Made by a program: the position numbers and the translations under genes. Shown piece after piece: positions 1 through 5,385 of a stretch of DNA of 15,873 bases (positions are counted from its first letter, which is position 1; every line of letters begins with the position of its first letter). The DNA is from CAZSPT01 sp964608895 (lineage in GTDB: Bacteria; Patescibacteriota; Patescibacteriia; 2-01-FULL-39-33), in NCBI GenBank assembly GCA_964608895.1, contig CAZSPT010000017.1, forward strand, positions 1 through 15,873, written 5' to 3'. The notes below the pieces were generated by a model. It was given only the letters and a program-made list of their open reading frames with translations, did not search any database and was not told the DNA's origin.

Positions 1-1626
<1,626 letters not shown>

Positions 1627-1640
1627 ACAAGAATTGGGAC

Positions 1641-1650
1641 NNNNNNNNNN
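1641..1650. other. Assembly gap (10 Ns)
   Basis: Ten consecutive Ns lie 14 bases upstream of the inferred 23S 5' end. Ten Ns is often a placeholder, so the true missing length is unknown. The gap falls exactly where a 16S gene plus internal spacer would be expected between the rRNA leader and 23S, so a collapsed or unassembled 16S is a likely cause. Confidence 0.95.
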
Positions 1651-1705
1651 ATCTGCTTTATTCGGTACTTAATCACAAAAAACAAATTACAAATTTTAAT
1701 TTAAA

Positions 1706-1717
1706 TTTTTAAAGAGC
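1706..1717 (-). promoter_or_regulatory. boxA-like antitermination site
   Basis: The minus strand reads GCTCTTTAAAAATTT, close to the rRNA boxA consensus TGYTCTTTAACA known to recruit NusB/NusE and allow polymerase to pass terminators. It lies between a strong promoter and 23S, where such a site is expected. It agrees with the core GCTCTTTAA and departs from it at the following C. Confidence 0.6.
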
Positions 1718-1787
1718 TGGGAATGAATTCCCGTGGTTCAGCCGGCAAGAAGATGTTTCCCGGTTGAATTTCAGGAATTAAGGCATT

Positions 1788-1816
1788 AAAAAAACCGCTT
1801 CACTCCAAGCGGCTTT
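1788..1816 (-). terminator. Intrinsic terminator-like hairpin in the rRNA leader
   Basis: On the minus strand CCGCTT pairs with AAGCGG around the loop GGAGTG (stem arms 1807-1812 and 1795-1800), followed at once by seven T residues (1788-1794). A G-U pair and A-U pairs can extend the stem into the T-tract. It sits between the strong promoter and boxA, so it would stop 23S-directed transcription unless overridden. Confidence 0.55.
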
Positions 1817-1852
1817 AACGATAAATCAAAACAAACCTGTTTAGCTTGGAGT
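1802..1852 (-). promoter_or_regulatory. Putative antiterminator pairing (attenuator)
   Basis: In the minus-strand RNA the upstream segment ACTCCAAGC (1844-1852) is perfectly complementary to GCTTGGAGT (1802-1810). The second segment contains the loop and part of one arm of the terminator at 1788-1816, so the two structures exclude each other, as in transcription attenuation. The same 9-bp inverted repeat followed by a T-run (1851-1858) could also act as a weak plus-strand terminator with a long loop. The attenuator role is inferred from complementarity alone. Confidence 0.4.
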
Positions 1853-1982
1853 TTTTTTAATAAATAATTTCAGGGCTTTTCTCATATTTTACGGGTTCCA
1901 TTCTCTTGGATTGCTTCTAAAAACGGAACAAAATTATTTTAGCTTATTTTTTAGTCTTTGTCTATGGTTATCTTATTTATTT

Positions 1983-1991
1983 TGTGGATAA
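1983..1991 (-). promoter_or_regulatory. DnaA-box match
   Basis: The minus strand carries a perfect TTATCCACA, the strong DnaA-binding 9-mer, about 10-18 nt downstream of the predicted rRNA transcription start. It is a single copy and also forms part of a leader inverted repeat, so it may be chance. No cluster of boxes is present that would mark an origin. Confidence 0.3.
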
Positions 1992-2006
1992 CCTACTGTT
2001 ATTGTC

Positions 2007-2035
2007 ATTATATTATTTTTTCAAATATTTGTCAA
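2007..2035 (-). promoter_or_regulatory. Consensus sigma70 promoter driving the rRNA operon
   Basis: On the minus strand a perfect -35 TTGACA (2030-2035) is separated by exactly 17 bp from a perfect -10 TATAAT (2007-2012). The start of transcription would be near 2000, reading toward the boxA and 23S. It is the best promoter in the window and its strength fits an rRNA operon. It lies 24 bp from the left edge of the integrated element. Confidence 0.8.
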
Positions 2036-2058
2036 GATAGGATATCTTTTTTTACATA

Positions 2059-2062
2059 GTGC
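2059..2062 (+). other. Putative left attachment core (GTGC)
   Basis: GTGC lies at the outer edge of the left inverted repeat and matches in orientation the copy at 5178-5181 in the tRNA-Leu 3' end. A 4-bp match alone is weak. The support is that all three copies in the region sit exactly where long sequence similarities begin or end. Confidence 0.35.
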
Positions 2063-2144
2063 TCTATTCTTAAAATAGTTCGAACGCATTTCGCCGCCTG
2101 CGGCGGCGACGGCCAGCCCCCAAAATTTGAGCGGCTTCGCCGCG
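2059..2144 (+). repeat. Inverted repeat 1, left copy (86 bp)
   Basis: This is the reverse complement of 3469-3556, with one substitution (TTCGAAC against TTTGAAC) and a C-run of five here against seven in the partner. It contains two GC-rich self-complementary stretches, CGCCGCCTGCGGCGGCG and GCGGCTTCGCCGC, that stand out from the AT-rich surroundings. Similarity stops abruptly at both ends. Confidence 0.9.
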
Positions 2145-2169
2145 TTCTTTGACAATTTCAAGTTTTTCT

Positions 2170-2220
2170 ATGAGTTAATAATAACTCATTTCAGAAAATT
2201 TTTCAACGAAAATTTTCTGA
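2170..2220. repeat. Two consecutive perfect hairpins inside the element's left end
   Basis: The first is ATGAGTTA/TAACTCAT with loop ATAA (2170-2189). The second is a 12-bp stem, TCAGAAAATTTT pairing with AAAATTTTCTGA around TCAACG (2191-2220). They lie between the left inverted repeat and the cargo operon terminator. Neither has a clear T-tract, so they are not obvious terminators. They could be recombinase or regulator sites, or secondary-structure remnants. The 2145-2250 stretch holds nothing else recognisable. Confidence 0.6.
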
Positions 2221-2250
2221 TCTGGCGGCAAATTCTTTAGCACTTTTACA

Positions 2251-2295
2251 AAAAGAAAACCCCCCGGAACTTTTGTCTTTAATAAGTTCCAGGGG
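2251..2295 (-). terminator. Terminator of the cargo operon
   Basis: On the minus strand CCCC-TGGAAC (2286-2295) pairs with GTTCC-GGGG (2262-2270), with one bulged base, followed by TTTTCTTTTT (2251 onward). It starts about 20 bp after the stop codon of the DsrE-family gene and closes the methyltransferase/DsrE operon. Confidence 0.75.
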
Positions 2296-2314
2296 ATTGA
2301 CGTGAAGCAATCAA

Positions 2315-2635
2315 TTAGAAGGTAACTACCCTATCCGAATCCCGGACGATCTCGTACTGGTCCTTCAGCGTCGAGAGTGGGCAAATCTCGGATCCCTCGG
2401 AATGTCGCAGTTTCAGGCAGGCTCCGCAGGCGAGAAATTGCCCTCCCGCGTCCAGAACCTTCTGTGCATGGGCTTTTACGTCGAACTTTGAGCTATCGAT
2501 CTTGTCGATATCCACACCCTTGCCCGAAAGAAAGATGCGCACCTTGTCACCTTGTTCTAAGCTATAGAACGCCAAACGCAATGCGTTGAAAACGGTTTCC
2601 GGATCGGTCTGGGTGATAATCATGCCAAGTTTCAT
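2315..2635 (-). CDS. DsrE-family sulfur-relay-like protein
   Basis: The 106-residue product starts MKLGMIITQTDPETVFNALR and fits a compact DsrE/YchN-like alpha/beta protein in length and pattern. Near residues 68-76 it has LACGACLKL, the family's typical cysteine region; C70 and C73 form a CxxC, with a further cysteine at C85. Family members carry or transfer sulfur on a conserved cysteine, or are small proteins of unknown function. It is the second gene of a two-gene operon: its ATG overlaps the stop codon of the methyltransferase (TAATG), and a good Shine-Dalgarno (AAGGAGAA) lies just upstream. The close linkage suggests that the two products work together, perhaps on a sulfur, selenium or metalloid compound, but the substrate cannot be read from the sequence. 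The gene lies inside the inverted-repeat-bounded cargo module. Confidence 0.85.
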   Translation of the reverse strand: MKLGMIITQTDPETVFNALRLAFYSLEQGDKVRIFLSGKGVDIDKIDSSKFDVKAHAQKVLDAGGQFLACGACLKLRHSEGSEICPLSTLKDQYEIVRDSDRVVTF

Positions 2636-3297
2636 TAGTTTTCTCCTTTCGTTTGGTTATGGTTTTCCTTATCCTTACGCACCGGCTTCCTCGTGCCCAT
2701 TATAACATACAAAACCGCGTCGGCAACATCTACGCTCTCGAATATGGTATTATTTTTCACGCCGAGGAAATATCCCGTCTGAACGTTAAAATCCTCAGCA
2801 ATAACACCTTCTATATCATTCAAGTCCGTATGTTTGATCTTGCCCACATAAGAAAGGGGGTTATGAAATCTTTCCTTGAAAAAGACAGACTCTGGGTTGA
2901 GCAACATAACAATGAGTTTGCCACTGGGACGCAACACTTGTGTTGCTTTCGTAATTGCTTTTCTGTAATCTTCAATGAATTGCAGAGAGGCCACAAAAAT
3001 TACAGCGTCGAAAGAAGATTCCGGGAAAGACATATCTTCGGCGTGTGCCACCACAGTCCTGATGTCATCCGGCGCGTCGTCCAACACTTCTTGCGATACA
3101 TCCAGCCCCGTTACGCGGAATCCGTGCTTACTTAAAGCGCTTTCAATAATCGCCGTGCCACAGCCCACACTTAAGACGTCCCGATTTCCTTTAAGGTGTT
3201 GCAAAAGATAATCCAATTCTGCGCGGAAAACTTTCTGCCAGAATTCTGTCTTGCAGGATTGCCGGTATCTTTGTATCTCACTCGAATCATTTTTCAT
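2635..3297 (-). CDS. Class I SAM-dependent methyltransferase
   Basis: The 220-residue protein has the class I methyltransferase fold signatures in order. Motif I is VLSVGCGTA (residues 41-49), which binds S-adenosylmethionine. The acidic ribose-binding residue is D66 in GLDVS. AED at 86-88 is next to the adenine site. The motif IV region, SFDAVIFVASLQFIED, is at 95-110, and LRPSGKL at 122-128. This is the Methyltransf_11/25 type. The acceptor is unknown; small-molecule or metalloid methylation are possibilities only. The start is supported by a strong Shine-Dalgarno (AAGGAGGG) 6 nt before ATG. A TATAAT lies about 55 bp upstream (3352-3357) without a good -35. It is first in an overlapping operon with the DsrE-family gene. 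Its strong ribosome binding site and GC-richer coding sequence differ from most chromosomal genes here, which fits acquired cargo. Confidence 0.88.
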   Translation of the reverse strand: MKNDSSEIQRYRQSCKTEFWQKVFRAELDYLLQHLKGNRDVLSVGCGTAIIESALSKHGFRVTGLDVSQEVLDDAPDDIRTVVAHAEDMSFPESSFDAVIFVASLQFIEDYRKAITKATQVLRPSGKLIVMLLNPESVFFKERFHNPLSYVGKIKHTDLNDIEGVIAEDFNVQTGYFLGVKNNTIFESVDVADAVLYVIMGTRKPVRKDKENHNQTKGEN

Positions 3298-3415
3298 TAA
3301 ATCCCTCCTTGAGGTTGTTAAAGGACTTATTTAATAGCCAAATTAGCATAAATTATAATTTATATCAAGTACAATAGAATTTCTGCGCTAATAGTATGAA
3401 AAAATTTTCTTTTAC

Positions 3416-3441
3416 AAAATGTGGTTCGAGACGATATTTTT
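3416..3441 (-). pseudogene. Remnant of a serine-recombinase gene 3' end
   Basis: The minus strand matches 5056-5081, the 3' coding part of the intact-length recombinase, at 25 of 26 bases. Read in the equivalent frame it gives KNIVSNHIL followed by a stop, against KNIGSNHIL in the recombinase. It lies just inside the right copy of inverted repeat 1. This suggests that the cargo module descends from a relative of the recombinase module that lost its recombinase. Upstream and downstream similarity is much weaker, so only this short block is firm. Confidence 0.55.
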
Positions 3442-3468
3442 ATCAGATTCTTTGGCAGTTTTTAAGTT

Positions 3469-3556
3469 CGCGGCGAAGCCGCTCAAATTTTGGGGGGGCT
3501 GGCCGTCGCCGCCGCAGGCGGCGAAATGCGTTCAAACTATTTTAAGAATAGAGCAC
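3469..3556 (-). repeat. Inverted repeat 1, right copy (88 bp)
   Basis: This is the reverse complement of 2059-2144, with one substitution and a two-base difference in a C/G homopolymer (seven here, five there). Its last four bases, GCAC, are also the first four of inverted repeat 2, so the two repeat-bounded modules abut with no spacer. Confidence 0.9.
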
Positions 3557-3652
3557 CAGTAAGGAAAAGTCAAATTTCGTTGGTTCGCCTCGCTTCGCTC
3601 GGCGACCAAATTGTAGGGAATTTTGGGCGAAAAAATCAATTGGCGGTTTTGT
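3553..3652 (+). repeat. Inverted repeat 2, left copy (100 bp)
   Basis: This matches the reverse complement of 5082-5181 over 100 bp with a single substitution (GGCGACC against GGCGACA). It begins GCACCAGTAAGG, including the six bases GCACCA that form the 3' end of tRNA-Leu in the other copy. It ends about 70 bp before the recombinase start codon. It is effectively a copy of the recombinase 3' coding end plus the tRNA tail, in the opposite orientation. Confidence 0.93.
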
Positions 3653-5081
3653 TTTGAATTGAATTTAATTCAAAGTAAAAGAAAATTTTTTCAAATAATT
3701 ATTAACTAAAGGAAAAAACTATGAGATACATTATTTACGCTCGCAAGAGTACCGAAGAAGATGACAGACAAATTTTAAGTATTGAAGCCCAAATCGTTGA
3801 GCTAAAAGAATTTGCCGCCAAAGAAAAACTTGAAATTGTCGCCTCGCTTTGCGAGGCAAAAACTGCCAAAGAACCCGGGCGAATGAAATTCGCCGAAATG
3901 TTGTCATATCTTGAATCCGGAAAGGCAGATGGAATAATCTCGTGGCATCCCGATCGTCTTGCGAGAAACTCGGTAGACGGCGGGAAAATTATTCATTTTG
4001 TGGATCGCGGCTTGATTAAATCTCTAAAATTTCCCACTTTTTGGTTTGAACCAACACCACAAGGTCTGTTTATGTTGAGTATAGCTTTTGGCCAATCAAA
4101 ATATTTTGTAGATAATTTGCGAGAGAATGTAAAAAGAGGTTTGCGTCAGAAAATCAGAAACGGTGTTTGGCCCGGCTGGGCGCCAGTGGGCTATTTGAAC
4201 AATCCAAAAACAAGAATGATTGATGTTGATAAAGATAAAGCGTCAAAGGTGAAAAAACTTTTTGAACTTTACACCACTGGCGAATATACTTTGAAATCTC
4301 TCGCAAATTGGTGCAAGGAAAAGAATCTACGTGGAAACCTAAACAAAGAAATTGCCATCAGCAATGTCTAAAAAATTCTACAAAATATTTTCTATATTGG
4401 CTTAATGAAATATCGCAGGGAAATTTTTGAGGGACAACACGAGCCGTTAATTTCAAAGAAGCTTTTTGATAAGTGCCAAGAAGTTGTGGCAAAACGCGGA
4501 AAAGTCCAAGAAGTAAGAAAACACAATTTTGCTTTTCTCGGTCTGTTAAAATGTGCCTCTTGCGGTTGCTCAATAACTGGCGAAATTCAGAAAGGACACA
4601 ATTATTATCGTTGCACCAAGAAAAAAGGTTTGTGCCAAGAAAAGCATTATTTGAGAGAAGAACAGCTAACAGAACAAATCAAAAATTTCATTCAAAAAGT
4701 TTCTTTATCGAGTCAAGACACGGAAAAAGTTTTGGCGGCGTTGGATAGCGAAAAAGAACAAGCTAAACAGCAGACGAAAATTAAAGTTGAAATTTTGAAA
4801 AAACAATTAGGCCAAATAGAAACAAAGTTGGCAAAACTGCTTGATGTATTTTTGGCAGACGCTTTATCCACAGAGGAATACGCCGCCAAAAAACAGAGTT
4901 TGCTTTCTGAAAAAATGTCGTTGAGTGAGAAAATTACCGACTTTGAGCAAAAAGGGTTGTCTTGGCTCGAACCGGCTCGTGAGTTCGTTTTGTCCCTTAA
5001 TCAAGCCGCAAAATTAGTAGAGTCTGAAAACAAAAAAGAAATGACAACATTTCTTAAAAATATCGGCTCGAACCACATTTT

Positions 5082-5181
5082 ACAAAACCGCCAATTGATT
5101 TTTTCGCCCAAAATTCCCTACAATTTTGTCGCCGAGCGAAGCGAGGCGAACCAACGAAATTTGACTTTTCCTTACTGGTGC
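5082..5181 (-). repeat. Inverted repeat 2, right copy (100 bp)
   Basis: This is the reverse complement of 3553-3652 with one mismatch. It covers the last part of the recombinase reading frame (FSPKIPYNFVAERSEANQRN region) and the 3' terminal bases of tRNA-Leu. Similarity ends abruptly inside the tRNA acceptor stem at 5181. Confidence 0.93.
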
Positions 5182-5262
5182 CGGAGGTGGGAGTTGAACC
5201 CACACGGGAATAACCCCACCAGCTCCTAAAGCTGGCGTGTCTACCAGTTCCACCACTCCGGC
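5176..5262 (-). tRNA. tRNA-Leu (anticodon UAG)
   Basis: The minus strand folds into a class II tRNA. The acceptor stem is GCCGGAG/CTCCGGC. The anticodon stem CCAGC/GCTGG has loop TTTAGGA, giving anticodon UAG for the Leu codon CUA. A long variable arm around GGGGTTATTCCC is present, and the T arm is GTGGG-TTCAACT-CCCAC. The discriminator is A at 5179, and an encoded CCA follows at 5176-5178. The CCA and downstream sequence belong to the integrated element. The tRNA body is intact, so insertion did not inactivate it. Confidence 0.95.
5178..5181 (+). other. Putative right attachment core (GTGC) in the tRNA-Leu 3' end
   Basis: This is the direct counterpart of GTGC at 2059-2062. In tRNA sense it is GCAC: the last acceptor base pair, the discriminator and the first base of CCA. 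It marks the point where inverted repeat 2 stops matching, as expected if strand exchange occurred here. Confidence 0.35.
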
Positions 5263-5275
5263 TTAATTTGTTTTT

Positions 5276-5304
5276 AGAATAGTTTGATTTATGCCTTTTG
5301 TCAA
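5276..5304 (-). promoter_or_regulatory. Promoter of tRNA-Leu
   Basis: On the minus strand TTGACA (5299-5304) is followed after 17 bp by TATTCT (5276-5281). The start would be near 5269, a few bases before the mature tRNA 5' end at 5262. Confidence 0.65.
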
Positions 5305-5345
5305 TTTTTTTTGGATTTTTTTATTCTAAAAAAACAAAATTTTTA

Positions 5346-5354
5346 TGATATAAT
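5346..5354 (+). promoter_or_regulatory. Extended -10 promoter of the LTD surface-protein gene
   Basis: TGATATAAT is an extended -10 element (TGnTATAAT) 31 bp upstream of the chosen ATG. No convincing -35 is present, as is allowed for extended -10 promoters. The promoter diverges from that of tRNA-Leu. Confidence 0.5.
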
Positions 5355-5385
5355 TTTTTTATATCTAAAAAATAATTCAAAAGCT

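Larger units (their letters stand above)
1651..2006 (-). other. Putative rRNA operon leader
   Basis: This stretch has no credible coding sequence. Read on the minus strand from the promoter at 2007-2035 it contains, in order, a 7-bp inverted repeat near the start (GGTTATC/GATAACC, about 1967-1994), a possible antiterminator and terminator pair (1788-1852), a short GGGAAT/ATTCCC hairpin near 1719-1732, and a boxA-like sequence (1706-1717), before the assembly gap and 23S. The order promoter, leader, boxA, rRNA is that of a normal rRNA operon with the 16S gene missing at the gap. The reading as an rRNA leader is inferred from position and motifs. Confidence 0.6.
2059..5181. mobile_element. Integrated serine-recombinase element at tRNA-Leu, with methyltransferase/DsrE cargo
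   Basis: The segment starts and ends with the same 4-bp word GTGC in direct orientation (2059-2062 and 5178-5181). The right copy overlaps the 3' end of tRNA-Leu. Inside are two modules that meet at 3553-3556, where the same word appears inverted (GCAC). The left module (2059-3556) is bounded by an 86/88-bp inverted repeat and holds the methyltransferase and DsrE genes. The right module (3553-5181) is bounded by a 100-bp inverted repeat and holds a large serine recombinase. Use of a tRNA 3' end by a recombinase-bearing element is a known pattern. The exact ends, and whether this is one element or two successive insertions, are inference. The recombinase is interrupted by a stop codon, so the element may be immobile now. 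A 3.1-kb length is small for an integrative element. Confidence 0.6.
3721..5229 (+). pseudogene. Large serine recombinase interrupted by one in-frame stop
   Basis: A full-length recombinase of about 500 codons is readable in one frame except for TAA at 4369-4371 (codon 217). The conserved text continues on both sides: ISNV, stop, then KILQNIFYIGLMKY, where relatives usually have a residue such as Tyr, one base away from TAA. The resolvase domain (about 1-150) has the nucleophile S10 in YARKS, R17, and DRLAR at 78-82. The recombinase domain follows at about 160-265. A zinc ribbon with CASC and two further cysteines is at about 277-305, then a charged coiled coil. The start has AAAGGA upstream of ATG. 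The 3' end runs through inverted repeat 2 into tRNA-Leu and translates it as WCRRWELNPH before stopping at 5229, so the functional C-terminus is uncertain. Family members integrate or excise DNA. This copy is probably inactive unless the stop is read through, or is a sequencing error. Confidence 0.85.

Noticed and set aside
2653..3211. Plus-strand reading frames of 78 and 160 codons opposite the methyltransferase
   Set aside because: They mirror a minus-strand gene with clear methyltransferase motifs and have no recognisable protein features.
3397..3693. 19-bp inverted match GTAAAAGAAAATTTTTTCA at 3397-3415 and 3675-3693
   Set aside because: It is identical but made of A/T runs in an AT-rich region, so it may be chance. 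It was not used as independent evidence that the two modules are related.
2059..5181. CRISPR array or insertion sequence with DDE transposase
   Set aside because: The repeats are two long inverted pairs, not short regular direct repeats, and the only recombination gene is a serine recombinase.
4405..5229. Separate gene for the C-terminal part of the recombinase starting at an internal ATG
   Set aside because: It is in the same frame as the N-terminal part, the ATG lies in conserved family sequence, and no ribosome binding site precedes it. One broken gene is the simpler reading.
5284..5385. Upstream ATG for the LTD protein
   Set aside because: It would put a Phe/Leu/Tyr-rich extension ahead of a clear signal peptide and place the start upstream of the extended -10 promoter.
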